Shown here piece after piece: positions 40,289-50,349 of a DNA stretch of 64,000 bases. This DNA is from Flavobacterium glycines (GTDB taxonomy: Bacteria > Bacteroidota > Bacteroidia > Flavobacteriales > Flavobacteriaceae): contig NZ_FNEO01000001.1 in NCBI RefSeq assembly GCF_900100165.1, positions 434,001 through 498,000 of the forward strand. Direction: 5' to 3'. The notes below the pieces were generated by a model, which saw nothing but the letters and a program-made list of their open reading frames with translations, had not been told where the DNA came from and made no database searches. Both the position numbers and the translations under genes were made by a program. Numbering within the stretch: position 1 is the stretch's first letter; each line of letters starts with the position of its first letter.

Positions 40289-43153
40289 CTATGGATTTAT
40301 TGTCCATGAAGCAAAATACTGCTGACCTATCAATCCTGCGCCTAAAACCTGCGCATATTCTTTTCCGCCAATATTTGAAGCAGCAATTTTCAAAGTTGAT
40401 TTAAGCGAAGGAATACTATAATTAATTTGCGCATCAAACACAGTAGCCGATTTCACCATCCCATCAACCATTGAAGACTCCCACTTATAATCAGAATTCC
40501 ATCTTCCACTGATATTAAAACCAAAATTTTTAAATAATTTTTCATTTCCAAAAGAAGCTTTCACTCTATGCTTAGGAGTATTAAAACCGGCTTCAAAACT
40601 AGGATCTTTAGCCTGATTAAAATCAAATTCAGCATAATTATAATTCACACCAAATTCATAATCTTTATATATTTTTCTGGATAATCCTAAACCAAATCCA
40701 AAAGACCGAATTTCAACATCAGTATTAGTAAACAATTGATACACCCTAAAATTATCATTTTGCAACGCATGTAATGTTTGAACTCCGGGATCTGTGGGTC
40801 CGGCTAATACATTAGGAGCATCTTGCACCGTTCCATAATAAGGCGAAACAACATTTAAATTCCCAATAAAGTCATTATAAATATTATAGTATCCGCTTAT
40901 ATCTACCGACATTTTGTTTACATACGATCGATAACCTAATTCAAAAGCTTTCACTTTTTCCGGTTTCACATAATCCACATTTGCTTTTCTCAACAAAGCC
41001 GAAGCAGCAACGGGATTTGTAGGCGCCAGAGCGGCAAATGCCTGAACAGTTGTAGCCACATACGAATTTCCATAAGCCTCTTCTCCCGTCATAACTTTTG
41101 TTGCTCCACCATTAAAAAACTGGCCAGTAGTAGTGCTAACAGGCAAAGTTTCTGAATATCTGGACAAATTCTCCGGAGCCGAACCAATCAAAACTGCGTT
41201 CCCCACATTAAATCCTATATATTGATCCTGAGTCGTTGGGTTTCTAAAACCGGTTTGAAACGAAGCTCTGAAATTATGCTGCTTATTCTCTCCGGCCGCA
41301 TACACCAAAGAAAGCCTTGGCGAAAAATTCCCATTAAAATTTTGTGATTTATCATAACGAACAGAACCTGTAAACTTCAACCTGTCATCCACAAACTTTT
41401 TCACCAACTGAGTATATGCACCATATTCATTATAATGAATCGGACTATCAGCATCAGTATATATCCTTCCATGCGAATTCAACCGATATTCTCTAAAAGA
41501 ACCTCCAATTTGGATTTCAGCAAATTTTATTAAGTCCTTAAAATTATAATTCACATCCGAATGATATATCTTAGAATTATCTACTAATTTCGAACCTGAT
41601 AACACATTTGGCTCTGCAATTACACTATTAAATGCCGATTTAAAAGCAGCTGTACCCGGCATCAACCTGCCAACATCAGCCTGCGACCTCGCATAGGAAT
41701 GTGCTGCCGTTGGATTATTATAAAAAGGACTTGAAGGATTCCCAACCGCACCGGCATAAGTTGCCGCATAAGTCCCAAACCAAACATCATCCGATTTCCA
41801 TGCCCTATTGACATTAATTCCTGTAAAAAGCATATCATAAGACTGCCCACCATCTTCAGAAGTTGTATAACCTCTCAAGAAAAAATTCTTGCCTTTAAAT
41901 TCTAATTTATGCTGTTGCATAAAAAAATTATTCAAATAATAACGATTAGCCCCTTGATAAACTGCATTTCCAAATCCAAATTTACTCAACCAAATGATTT
42001 CGAAATTTTCATTTCCGAAAGGCCTGAAATGCAACGAAAGATCAATCTTAGTATTACTTGCTTTATTATCTGTCAAATCCGTTTCATTATACCCCGTTCT
42101 TGAGACATTTTCTTTTGGTAAATAATCCGCAAAACCCGACGGCAAACCAGCAGCAGCCCAAGCCCCACTGGCAATCATTTTTTGCCCCACATTATAGATA
42201 TTAGTACTTACCTCATCACCATAAACATTAATCCCATCATAATTAAGATGACTTCTGTCCCTTCCACTAACCGTTTTATCATTGTAATTTGTGGCGTACC
42301 AATCAGTACCACGCATATATGTAAAATTGGCTTTTGCTGCAAAATGCTTATCAAAAGCATGAGCCATCCGGATTCCGTAATCAACAAAATCGTTTACTCC
42401 TGCTGCTTTTTGACTGGTTTGACCATATTTTACATAAGCAGTAATCCCCTGATAATTGAACGGACTTTTACTATTCATAAATAAGATACCATTAAAAGCA
42501 TTGGCACCATACAAAGCTGAAGAAGCTCCTGGCAACAATTCTACACTTTGTACATCTATCTCAGAAACTCCCACCATATTCCCCAAAACGAAATTCAACA
42601 AAGGCGAAGAATTATCCATACCATCCACCAATTGCATAAAACGTGTATTGGCCACAGTAGCAAAACCACGCGTATTAATAGACTTGAAAGTCAAACTACT
42701 GGTATTCATTTGCACTTCTTTCAAATTTTCTAAACCATCATAAAAAGTTGAAGAAGCTGTTTTTTTCACATCGGCTATACCCATCCTTTCAATCGTAACC
42801 GGCGATTCAAAAACCCTTTCAGGTGTTCGGGATGCCGACACCACAATTTCATCAAGCACATTTTGCTCTTCTTTAAGAACAATCCCCATTAACTGTTTCT
42901 TCGAAGTAACCATAATTTTTTTGGTCACAAAACCAATACTACTAACTTCAATTTCAAAAGGAAAATTCAAAGAAGTCTTCAAAAGAAACTTCCCTTCACT
43001 GTCAGCTATCGTAACGGTAGTTTCACCAACAACCTTAACATTAGCACCGACAACGGGTAAATTATTCTTCTCAACAATCGAACCTTCAACTGTATTTTGA
43101 GCAAAACTTATGCTACAAATAAACATCGATAAAAAAAACAGACAAGCTTTCAT
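40289..43153 (-). CDS. TonB-dependent receptor
   Basis: 954 residues with signal peptide (FICSISFAQ), a carboxypeptidase-like regulatory domain (NTVEGSIVEKNNLPVVGANVKVV in part), a plug (DEIVVSASRTPERVFESP, then VELLPGASSALYGANAFNGIL in part) and a 22-strand barrel that ends in YFASWTINP. It is not of the SusC type (no SusC signature and no SusD beside it), so it more likely imports a metal complex, vitamin or peptide. No adjacent gene reveals the substrate. Upstream 43154-43380 has no clear promoter. Confidence 0.92.
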   Translation of the reverse strand: MKACLFFLSMFICSISFAQNTVEGSIVEKNNLPVVGANVKVVGETTVTIADSEGKFLLKTSLNFPFEIEVSSIGFVTKKIMVTSKKQLMGIVLKEEQNVLDEIVVSASRTPERVFESPVTIERMGIADVKKTASSTFYDGLENLKEVQMNTSSLTFKSINTRGFATVANTRFMQLVDGMDNSSPLLNFVLGNMVGVSEIDVQSVELLPGASSALYGANAFNGILFMNSKSPFNYQGITAYVKYGQTSQKAAGVNDFVDYGIRMAHAFDKHFAAKANFTYMRGTDWYATNYNDKTVSGRDRSHLNYDGINVYGDEVSTNIYNVGQKMIASGAWAAAGLPSGFADYLPKENVSRTGYNETDLTDNKASNTKIDLSLHFRPFGNENFEIIWLSKFGFGNAVYQGANRYYLNNFFMQQHKLEFKGKNFFLRGYTTSEDGGQSYDMLFTGINVNRAWKSDDVWFGTYAATYAGAVGNPSSPFYNNPTAAHSYARSQADVGRLMPGTAAFKSAFNSVIAEPNVLSGSKLVDNSKIYHSDVNYNFKDLIKFAEIQIGGSFREYRLNSHGRIYTDADSPIHYNEYGAYTQLVKKFVDDRLKFTGSVRYDKSQNFNGNFSPRLSLVYAAGENKQHNFRASFQTGFRNPTTQDQYIGFNVGNAVLIGSAPENLSRYSETLPVSTTTGQFFNGGATKVMTGEEAYGNSYVATTVQAFAALAPTNPVAASALLRKANVDYVKPEKVKAFELGYRSYVNKMSVDISGYYNIYNDFIGNLNVVSPYYGTVQDAPNVLAGPTDPGVQTLHALQNDNFRVYQLFTNTDVEIRSFGFGLGLSRKIYKDYEFGVNYNYAEFDFNQAKDPSFEAGFNTPKHRVKASFGNEKLFKNFGFNISGRWNSDYKWESSMVDGMVKSATVFDAQINYSIPSLKSTLKIAASNIGGKEYAQVLGAGLIGQQYFASWTINP

Positions 43154-43330
43154 ATAGTTAAGTTTAATGATTTGGACTACTAAAATAATACTAATTTCAC
43201 CACTATTTAAAAAACAAAAGCTTTAATTTAAAGAATCGTATGTTAAATTTAATTTTTTTTACAAAATTCGCAATCCATCTCTTTTTTGAAATAAAATCAA
43301 AACCTTTAAAATCGTAAAAAATCACAAAAC

Positions 43331-43358
43331 AAAAAAAGCGAGATTTTCATCTCGCTTT
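43331..43358 (-). terminator. Terminator after glmS
   Basis: AAAGCGAGAT/ATCTCGCTTT hairpin with a 4-base loop, preceded on the plus strand by a run of seven A. Confidence 0.85.
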
Positions 43359-43380
43359 CTAAAAATATATCCTGAAAAAA

Positions 43381-45225
43381 TTATTCCACCGTTACTGATT
43401 TTGCCAGGTTACGTGGCTGATCCACATTACAATCTCTAAATACTGCAATATAATAAGACAATAATTGCAACGGAATTGTAGTAATTAACGGAGATAAAGC
43501 ATCCGACGTTTCCGGAATTTCGATAACATAATCAGCCAATTCCCTCACCTGAGTATCACCTTTAGTCACAACTGCAATAATTTTACCACTTCTTGACTTA
43601 ATTTCCTGAATATTACTTACAATTTTATCATAATGTCCTTGCTTAGGAGCAATTACAATAACAGGCATTTGCTCATCAATCAAAGCAATTGGACCGTGCT
43701 TCATTTCGGCAGCAGGATAACCCTCAGCATGAATATATGATATTTCTTTTAACTTCAAAGCTCCCTCTAAAGCCACCGGAAAGTTATACCCTCGGCCTAA
43801 ATACAAACAATTAGGAGCATCTTTGAAAGCAGTAGCAATTTCTTTAGTTCTTTCAGCTGTCTCCAGAGCTTCTTTTACTTTCTCAGGAATCAATTCTAAT
43901 TCCAATAAATACCTATGGAAATCAGAATGAGACAAAGTTCCTTTTGCTTTAGCTAAACGCAAAGCTAACATAGTCAACACCGTAATTTGAGTAGTGAACG
44001 CTTTCGTTGAAGCTACCCCAATTTCAGGTCCTGCATGTGTATAAGCACCTGCATGAGATTCTCTCGAAATAGAAGAACCCACGACATTACAAACACCGAA
44101 AACAAAAGCACCATGCTCTTTTGCCAGTTTAATAGCCGCCATAGTATCGGCAGTTTCTCCTGATTGGGAAATAGCAATAACTACATCAGTACTTTTTATG
44201 ATTGGATTTCTATATCTAAATTCAGAAGCATATTCTACCTCCACAGAAATACGGGCAAATTCCTCAATAATATACTCCGCAACTAAACCTGCATGCCACG
44301 AAGTACCACAAGCAACAATAATAATTCTGTCTGCATTTAAGAATTTCTCCAAATGATCTTCGACACCCGACATTTGAATAATTCCTTTATCAGCATGCAG
44401 CCTTCCTCTGTAAGTATCTTTAATAACACTTGGTTGCTCATAGATTTCTTTCAGCATGAAATGATCAAAACCTCCTTTTTCAATTTGCTCCAAATTCATT
44501 TGAAGCTCCTGAATATAAGGATCAACCAAACTATCATCTTTAATTTTTCTAATCTTAATAGCTTTATTCAGACTAATATTAGCCATTTCACCATCTTCCA
44601 AATAAACCGCATTAGAAGTATATTCAATAAAAGGTGAAGCATCAGAAGCAATAAAATACTCCCCTTCTCCAACTCCGATTGCCAAAGGACTTCCTAATCT
44701 TGCTGCTACAATTTCGTGAGGATTTTTAACATCAAAAACCGCTATAGCATAAGCTCCCACCACTTGGTTAAGCGCTAACTGAACAGCCTTTCCTAATTTT
44801 ATTTTTTCTTTTTTCTGAACTTCTTCAATCAGATTCACCAATACTTCTGTATCAGTATCCGAATGAAAAACATATCCACGCTTAATTAACTCTTCTTTTA
44901 ATGGTGCGTAATTTTCAATAATTCCATTATGAACTATTGCTAATTCACCTGAATTTGAAAGATGAGGATGAGAATTCACATCATTTGGAACACCATGAGT
45001 AGCCCAACGGGTATGACCTATTCCAATAGAACCATTTGTTGTAATCTCTTTTTGTGCCTTTTCTTCAAGGGCAACAACCTTTCCTTTTGTTTTACAAACC
45101 TTAATAGCTCCATCATAAACCATTACACCGGCACTATCATAGCCACGATATTCCAGTCTTTTTAAACCTTTAATAACAATAGGATAAGCTTCTCTATGTC
45201 CTATATAACCAACTATTCCACACAT
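43381..45225 (-). CDS. glmS: Glutamine-fructose-6-phosphate aminotransferase (isomerizing)
   Basis: 614 residues. Makes glucosamine-6-phosphate for peptidoglycan and LPS. The N-terminal amidotransferase begins MCGIVGYIG, with Cys2 as nucleophile after Met removal, plus RLEYRGYDSAG and HTRWATHG. Two SIS domains follow (CGTSWHAG, SQSGETADT, LGRGYNFPVALEGALKLKE in part), and the C-terminus ends in NLAKSVTVE. It begins 9 bases after DUF4270; there is no glmS ribozyme or leader structure, as the gene is internal to an operon. Confidence 0.98.
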   Translation of the reverse strand: MCGIVGYIGHREAYPIVIKGLKRLEYRGYDSAGVMVYDGAIKVCKTKGKVVALEEKAQKEITTNGSIGIGHTRWATHGVPNDVNSHPHLSNSGELAIVHNGIIENYAPLKEELIKRGYVFHSDTDTEVLVNLIEEVQKKEKIKLGKAVQLALNQVVGAYAIAVFDVKNPHEIVAARLGSPLAIGVGEGEYFIASDASPFIEYTSNAVYLEDGEMANISLNKAIKIRKIKDDSLVDPYIQELQMNLEQIEKGGFDHFMLKEIYEQPSVIKDTYRGRLHADKGIIQMSGVEDHLEKFLNADRIIIVACGTSWHAGLVAEYIIEEFARISVEVEYASEFRYRNPIIKSTDVVIAISQSGETADTMAAIKLAKEHGAFVFGVCNVVGSSISRESHAGAYTHAGPEIGVASTKAFTTQITVLTMLALRLAKAKGTLSHSDFHRYLLELELIPEKVKEALETAERTKEIATAFKDAPNCLYLGRGYNFPVALEGALKLKEISYIHAEGYPAAEMKHGPIALIDEQMPVIVIAPKQGHYDKIVSNIQEIKSRSGKIIAVVTKGDTQVRELADYVIEIPETSDALSPLITTIPLQLLSYYIAVFRDCNVDQPRNLAKSVTVE

Positions 45226-45234
45226 ATAATTCTA

Positions 45235-46917
45235 TTAATTCGGTTTTGTGTAATATATTTCTAATTTTAATCTTTTCCCATCAGGGACAGAAGGATTCCC
45301 TCCATGCAATACCACACCTAAAGGATTCATAACCGAAGCCTGAGGCGCTTTAGACACTATTGTCCCGTCTGTTAAAGTAAAAGACGAACGCAATTTATTC
45401 ATGGCACTGTTATTAATATTCTCAGTAACCACCACACCTAGTTTCACATTGGTAGAATCAGCATTTTTAACCAGATTTCGGATATGTCTGGTGATATTTA
45501 TTTCATAAAAATATTCACCAGCTTTATTTTTTATTAACTGGCCTCCATAAATTAACAATCCGTTTTTAGCATTTGTTCCTGTTGACCCGTCATAAAGATA
45601 ATCAACTACTGTAGTGCTATTAGTCAAATCATATAAATAAATACGGTTTGGTTTTTTAGTAGCCCCCATAGTTAAAGTATCGACATGAAAAACAAGATTA
45701 GCCTCGTTAATCATAATACTTTTTCCTGTCACAGGATCTTTACGTCTTAATTCATCCAACTGATCCGGAACATGATTCATACCAACTGTCTCATTTCCAT
45801 TAGCATCATAACCTTTAACATCAGTTTTATCAAAAAGATCTAAAACAGTCATCGCTCCTTCTCCACCTTTTACATACAATTGACTATCTCCCGAAGTTTT
45901 GTTAGGATTATTTAAGGCCGTATCATAAGCTGGCTTCTTGGTATTTGTCAACAAACTTACTGTGTTCCCCGTTAAATTTAACACAATTGACTTAGGAACT
46001 CTTGTAGTTGTAGTCACATTATTTGTTGTAGTTGTATAATCTTCTTTATAATTGATGGTAACCGTCCCCGATTTAAAATCCATCATAGCCAACTGTCCCG
46101 GGTTAGAACCGGATTTCTCAACTTTAAAATACAATCCTCTGAAATAGTTTTTAAAAACATCATTAGTTATTAATTTTCCAGAGGCTGCTGCATCAATAAT
46201 TTTGGTTTTAAAATAAGCCTTATTCAAAGCCAAACGCATGGCCGGAGCAGTCTTTGTAGTTGTTTTAACTTCCTTACCATCAGTTGTAGTAGTAGTTGTA
46301 TTTTTAATTTCACTTTTATCAAAGAAAAAAGCATCATTTTGAGCAACAACACCATCATTTAACCTTACACCACCTTTTAAAGCATCAAAATCACTGCCTT
46401 GGTTTGTATAATATTTTTGTGATTCCAAAAAACCTGTTGCAGGATCTAAATCCCTCATAAAATAACCGTTTTCATAAACACTTAATTTAATAGCTCTTTT
46501 ATTCTCATCGGCTGAACCATAAATAGAATCTAAAACATAAGTACTATTTCCAGTTGTTGCATTAGTAGATTCTATATGACTAAAATAAGGAATCGACAAA
46601 GTCACACTATCAATTTCAACATTATTACCTATAGTAGGATTTACAGAAGCCAAAACAACCTGAGTAGCAAAACTAGCTTCGGTAGTTCCAAAAACAGCAT
46701 CCTCATAAATCCCCAAAGGATTCACAGGTAAATTATTAGAAGCAACCGGATCTATTTTTTGATTATACGACAATACATCATAAGATTTTGGTATCAAACC
46801 AAAATGTTCATCACCTATTAAATCTCCGCCTATAGAGTTAAAGTCTTTATCACAGGAAGCAAAAAAAACGACTGTTATTGCTAGTAGAATTATCTTAAAA
46901 AAAGAATTATTGCGCAT
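45235..46917 (-). CDS. DUF4270 domain lipoprotein
   Basis: 560 residues from ATG 46917, selected because it starts a clean lipoprotein signal (MRNNSFFKIILLAI, lipobox FFASC). The longer reading would overlap the upstream gene by 89 bases and bury the signal. The family is Bacteroidota-specific and of unknown function; members are typically found beside glmS, as here. The protein contains a Thr-rich stretch near 200-215 and a late FYEINITRHIRNLVK motif. A cell-envelope role linked to amino sugar supply is only a guess from context. Confidence 0.87.
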   Translation of the reverse strand: MRNNSFFKIILLAITVVFFASCDKDFNSIGGDLIGDEHFGLIPKSYDVLSYNQKIDPVASNNLPVNPLGIYEDAVFGTTEASFATQVVLASVNPTIGNNVEIDSVTLSIPYFSHIESTNATTGNSTYVLDSIYGSADENKRAIKLSVYENGYFMRDLDPATGFLESQKYYTNQGSDFDALKGGVRLNDGVVAQNDAFFFDKSEIKNTTTTTTDGKEVKTTTKTAPAMRLALNKAYFKTKIIDAAASGKLITNDVFKNYFRGLYFKVEKSGSNPGQLAMMDFKSGTVTINYKEDYTTTTNNVTTTTRVPKSIVLNLTGNTVSLLTNTKKPAYDTALNNPNKTSGDSQLYVKGGEGAMTVLDLFDKTDVKGYDANGNETVGMNHVPDQLDELRRKDPVTGKSIMINEANLVFHVDTLTMGATKKPNRIYLYDLTNSTTVVDYLYDGSTGTNAKNGLLIYGGQLIKNKAGEYFYEINITRHIRNLVKNADSTNVKLGVVVTENINNSAMNKLRSSFTLTDGTIVSKAPQASVMNPLGVVLHGGNPSVPDGKRLKLEIYYTKPN

Positions 46918-46939
46918 ATTTGGTACTAAAAAATTGGGT

Positions 46940-47743
46940 TTAAAGCATTTCTTTATAAAAATTACTATACGCATCGGCGAAAGCATCTTTAGGGACGTAA
47001 GGTAAAAAAGGTTTCCCTGAAGTTTCAATAAATTTTGTTAAACTTGAACTAAGATTTGGAGAAGCCACAATTACCGCGTCTGAATGCATTACAGTTGCCT
47101 TCATAATATTCTCATAATCAGGAACCGAAAGCATATCAACAGCTTCCTGAGGAACACCATCAAGTTTTACTTTGTTAAGCATTTCAACATCCAAAGTTCC
47201 GTCAAAAGATTGTCCATATACTGAAGTAACAATCTTCGTTTCAGAAAACAATGCCTCATTTTTATAAAAATGCTTCATGTATACCGGCAACATAGCTGCC
47301 ATCCATCCGTGTACATGAATAATATCAGGCACCCAATTTAATTTTTTCACAGTTTCAACGACACCTTTTGCAAAAAAGATAGCGCGCTCATCATTATCAG
47401 GATACAATTGTCCGTCTTCATCAGCAAAAGTCGCTTTTCGCTTAAAATACTCGTCATTATCAATAAAATATACCTGAATTCTTTCTTTAGGAATAGATGC
47501 TACCTTAATAATCAAAGGCATATCTAAATCATTTACTACCAAATTCATTCCTGAAAGACGTATAACTTCATGTAACTGATGTCTTCTTTCATTAATATTA
47601 CCATATCTTGGCATAAAAATTCGAATCTGTCCCCCTTGGTCATTTACCATCTTAGGAACATCATAAGACATTAAAGAAACCTCATTTTCAGCCAAATACG
47701 GCACCACTTCAGATGATACATATAATATCCTCTTATCTTTCAT
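46940..47743 (-). CDS. Glycogen/starch synthase-like protein, GT5 N-terminal domain only
   Basis: 267 residues matching only the first Rossmann domain of GT5 synthases (RILYVSSEVVPYLAE, VNDQGGQIRIFMPRYGNINER in part, PDIIHVHGWMAAMLPVYMK near 140-157). Full enzymes are about 480 residues and need the second domain to bind ADP-glucose, which is absent. The frame ends cleanly at a stop and the protein continues into a 22-base gap before DUF4270, so it is not an obvious recent truncation. First gene of the operon with DUF4270 and glmS. The acceptor-binding KxGGL lysine is replaced (LAENEVSLMS), so glycogen synthesis is unlikely. Confidence 0.85.
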   Translation of the reverse strand: MKDKRILYVSSEVVPYLAENEVSLMSYDVPKMVNDQGGQIRIFMPRYGNINERRHQLHEVIRLSGMNLVVNDLDMPLIIKVASIPKERIQVYFIDNDEYFKRKATFADEDGQLYPDNDERAIFFAKGVVETVKKLNWVPDIIHVHGWMAAMLPVYMKHFYKNEALFSETKIVTSVYGQSFDGTLDVEMLNKVKLDGVPQEAVDMLSVPDYENIMKATVMHSDAVIVASPNLSSSLTKFIETSGKPFLPYVPKDAFADAYSNFYKEML

Positions 47744-47781
47744 ATTGCAATTTAGTTAGTTTGTTGGTAATAAAAACCACG

Positions 47782-47789
47782 CAAAATTA
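47782..47789 (-). promoter_or_regulatory. -7 box of the GT5-DUF4270-glmS operon
   Basis: TAATTTTG on the minus strand, 38 bases before the ATG. It faces the panC promoter 32 bases away. Confidence 0.5.
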
Positions 47790-47820
47790 CAAAATTTTAT
47801 GCAGTTATTAACTAATATAT

Positions 47821-47828
47821 TATGTTTG
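47821..47828 (+). promoter_or_regulatory. -7 box of panC-panD
   Basis: TATGTTTG fits TAnnTTTG. It contains the in-frame ATG at 47822, so that ATG would not be transcribed and translation must begin at 47852. Confidence 0.5.
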
Positions 47829-47851
47829 CACTCAATTTTAATAAAATTATC

Positions 47852-48700
47852 ATGCCTATTTTCTATGGAAAAGTAGCTTTAGTTGAATTTTTAAATTCGG
47901 TTAAATCGACTAATTCCACTATTGGTTTTGTTCCAACAATGGGTGCGCTTCACCAAGGACACCTTTCCTTAATGCAACAATCACTAGCAGAAAACCAACA
48001 TACTGTAGTGAGTATCTTTGTTAATCCAACTCAATTTAACAATGCTGAGGACTTGGAAAAATATCCCAGAACTCTAGAAGAAGACACTAAAAAAATTACC
48101 CAATTAGATCCAAACATAATTATCTATGCTCCTACTGTTGACGATATTTATGAAGGAAAAGTCACTTCACAGGATTTTGATTTTGATGGTTTAGAAAACC
48201 AAATGGAAGGCAAATTCAGACCAGGGCATTTTAACGGCGTAGGAACCATTGTAAAACGCCTTTTTGAAATTGTATCTCCTGACAATGCTTACTTTGGCGA
48301 AAAAGACTTCCAGCAATTACAAATTGTCAAAAAAATGGTAAGCAAAAATCATTTGAATGTCAAAATCATTGGTTGTAATATTTTCAGAGAAACGAACGGA
48401 CTGGCGATGAGTTCCCGTAACGAACGCCTATCTGCAGAAGAAAGAGAGAAAGCTTCAATTATCTATCAAACCTTACTCGAAGCCAAAGAAAAATTCAAAA
48501 CTCAAGATTGTAATGAAGTAAAAAATTGGGTCAATACAATCTTCGAATCCAATGACATTTTTGATTTAGAATATTTTGAAATTGCTGACGAAGAGACACT
48601 TATTCCTTGTGAGAAACAATCAAAAGATAAAAATTATCGTGCATTTATAGCCGTATTTGTTAATAATATTCGTTTGATTGATACCATTTCATTAAAATAA
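47852..48700 (+). CDS. panC: Pantoate-beta-alanine ligase
   Basis: 282 residues from the ATG at 47852. Joins pantoate and beta-alanine using ATP in pantothenate (CoA precursor) synthesis. The motifs are [15 protein letters not shown] near 27-41, [22 protein letters not shown] and [10 protein letters not shown], then MSSRNERL. Followed after 14 bases by panD, which supplies beta-alanine. The longer reading (ATG 47822) is disfavoured by the -7 box. Confidence 0.96.
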   Translation: MPIFYGKVALVEFLNSVKSTNSTIGFVPTMGALHQGHLSLMQQSLAENQHTVVSIFVNPTQFNNAEDLEKYPRTLEEDTKKITQLDPNIIIYAPTVDDIYEGKVTSQDFDFDGLENQMEGKFRPGHFNGVGTIVKRLFEIVSPDNAYFGEKDFQQLQIVKKMVSKNHLNVKIIGCNIFRETNGLAMSSRNERLSAEEREKASIIYQTLLEAKEKFKTQDCNEVKNWVNTIFESNDIFDLEYFEIADEETLIPCEKQSKDKNYRAFIAVFVNNIRLIDTISLK

Positions 48701-48702
48701 TT

Positions 48703-48710
48703 TACTTTTG
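48703..48710 (+). promoter_or_regulatory. Possible internal -7 box before panD
   Basis: TACTTTTG lies 4 bases before the panD ATG, with a TTG 22 bases upstream. It may add a leaderless panD transcript, or be chance. Confidence 0.3.
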
Positions 48711-48714
48711 CACC

Positions 48715-49065
48715 ATGCAAATTCAAGTTTTAAAATCAAAAATTCATCGGGTAAAAGTAACAGGAGCCGATTTAAATTACATTGGCAGTATCACCATCGA
48801 TGAAACCTTATTAGAAGCATCTAATATTATTGAGGGGGAAAAAGTTTCTATTGTTAATATCAATAATGGAGAACGTTTTGACACTTATGCCATAAAAGGA
48901 GAAAGAAATTCAGGCGAAATTACACTTAACGGTCCGGCTGCCAGAAAAGTACAGAGAGATGACATCATCATTATCATTTCTTATGCAACGATGGACTTTG
49001 AAGAAGCAAAAACCTTTCAGCCCTGGATTATTTTCCCAAACGAAAACAACAATTCATTAACATAG
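48715..49065 (+). CDS. panD: Aspartate 1-decarboxylase proenzyme
   Basis: 116 residues. Makes beta-alanine from aspartate for PanC. The self-cleavage site Gly24-Ser25 is present in NYIGSITID; cleavage generates the pyruvoyl cofactor on Ser25. The catalytic Tyr ([10 protein letters not shown]) and the [11 protein letters not shown] stretch are conserved. Confidence 0.97.
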   Translation: MQIQVLKSKIHRVKVTGADLNYIGSITIDETLLEASNIIEGEKVSIVNINNGERFDTYAIKGERNSGEITLNGPAARKVQRDDIIIIISYATMDFEEAKTFQPWIIFPNENNNSLT

Positions 49066-49088
49066 ATAAAGATTAAAAATTTAAATCG

Positions 49089-49118
49089 AAGCGTTTCCAA
49101 GAGAAGCGCTTTTTGTTT
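49089..49118 (+). terminator. Terminator after panD
   Basis: AAGCGTTTC pairs with GAAGCGCTT (one G-U) over a 5-base loop, followed by TTTTTGTTTTT. Confidence 0.85.
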
Positions 49119-49200
49119 TTATAAGCTTTATTTTACTTTCATAAAAAATCAGTATCTTGCTTTAAAGTTTAGAATCCTTATTTTAAATCCCCCAATTATT

Positions 49201-50349
49201 ATGAAACAAGCGCTACTTTTATTCTTTTTTTCGGTTTCATTATTTGCCCAAAAAAACACCGAATTAATCAAATCCAACAATCTTGGAGAAACCAGAGAAA
49301 TATTCGTTAGCCTGCCTTCTTCCTATGAAAACAGCCCTACGAAAAGATATCCTATCCTATTATTATTAGATGGCGATTATTTATTTGAACCTTTTCAGGG
49401 CGCTATAAAATATGGTGAATATTGGGATGACCTTCCTGAAACCATCATCATAGGCATTAAACAAAAAAGCAGCCGCATGGACGATTGCGCTTTTGATGAA
49501 GCTCAAGGCACTCCAACCAAAAGAGCCATAGCTTTTTACAATTTCATTGGCGAAGAACTGATTCCTTTTGTAGAAAAAAAATACAGGGTTGCTCCTTTTC
49601 GAATTATTGCCGGGCACGATACTACAGCCGGATTTTTGAATTTCTTTCTTTACAGAGACAATTCTTTTTTCAATGCTTACATCTCACTAAGTCCTGAATT
49701 AGCTCCGGGAATGCAAAACCAAATTGCCACTACTTTAACCAACACCAAGAAAAATATTTTTTATTACCAATCTTCGGCTGACGGAGACATTAAACAATTG
49801 CGCCAACCAATTGAAGAATTAGATGCCAATATTAAAGCCATTGCCACTAACAATCCCTTAGTAAACTATCAATACGACAAATTCAATAATGCTTCTCATT
49901 ATTCATTGGTTTTATATTCGGTTCCAAATGCTTTGTACCAAATTTTTGACAGCTACAAACCTATTTCTTCAACAGAATTTGCCGAAAAAATTGTCATTCT
50001 TCCATCAGGATACGTCGATTATCTCATTAAAAAATATGAAAACACCACTCAAAAATTAGGTATGAACGTTCCTATTCGAATCAACGATTTCAAAGCCATA
50101 GAAGCCGCTATTTTAAAAAACAAAGCTTACGAAGAATTGGAAAAGCTTTCCCAATTAGCCAATAAAAATTACCCAAAATCGATGCTTGCCGATTACGAAT
50201 TAGGCTTAATGTATGAAAAACTAGGCGACAATAAAAAAGCCTCCAACAAATACCAACGCGCTTCACAATTAGAAGAAATTGGTGATTTAACGAAAGATAT
50301 GATGTACAACAAGTACGAGGATATGAAAAGTTTAAGCGTAAAAAAATAA
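49201..50349 (+). CDS. Esterase D-like alpha/beta hydrolase, nucleophile replaced, with C-terminal TPR
   Basis: 382 residues with a signal peptide (SVSLFAQ). The fold matches the esterase/ferric-siderophore esterase family: YPILLLLDGDYLF, ETIIIGIKQ and a conserved His in NNASHYSL near 231. At the nucleophile elbow, where the family has GHSxGG, this protein reads AGHDTTAGF: the serine is Asp140 (codon GAT). C-terminal residues about 320-375 look like TPR helices (DYELGLMYEKLGDNKKASNKYQRA in part). It is probably not a normal esterase. Its stop codon overlaps the radA ATG by one base. Confidence 0.85.
   Translation: MKQALLLFFFSVSLFAQKNTELIKSNNLGETREIFVSLPSSYENSPTKRYPILLLLDGDYLFEPFQGAIKYGEYWDDLPETIIIGIKQKSSRMDDCAFDEAQGTPTKRAIAFYNFIGEELIPFVEKKYRVAPFRIIAGHDTTAGFLNFFLYRDNSFFNAYISLSPELAPGMQNQIATTLTNTKKNIFYYQSSADGDIKQLRQPIEELDANIKAIATNNPLVNYQYDKFNNASHYSLVLYSVPNALYQIFDSYKPISSTEFAEKIVILPSGYVDYLIKKYENTTQKLGMNVPIRINDFKAIEAAILKNKAYEELEKLSQLANKNYPKSMLADYELGLMYEKLGDNKKASNKYQRASQLEEIGDLTKDMMYNKYEDMKSLSVKK

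Noticed and set aside
43154..45225. glmS ribozyme or glucosamine-sensing leader
   Set aside because: glmS is internal to an operon (9 bases after DUF4270), with no leader space for a ribozyme.
46918..47028. Upstream extension of the DUF4270 protein
   Set aside because: It overlaps the GT5 gene and hides a normal lipoprotein signal sequence that begins at 46917.
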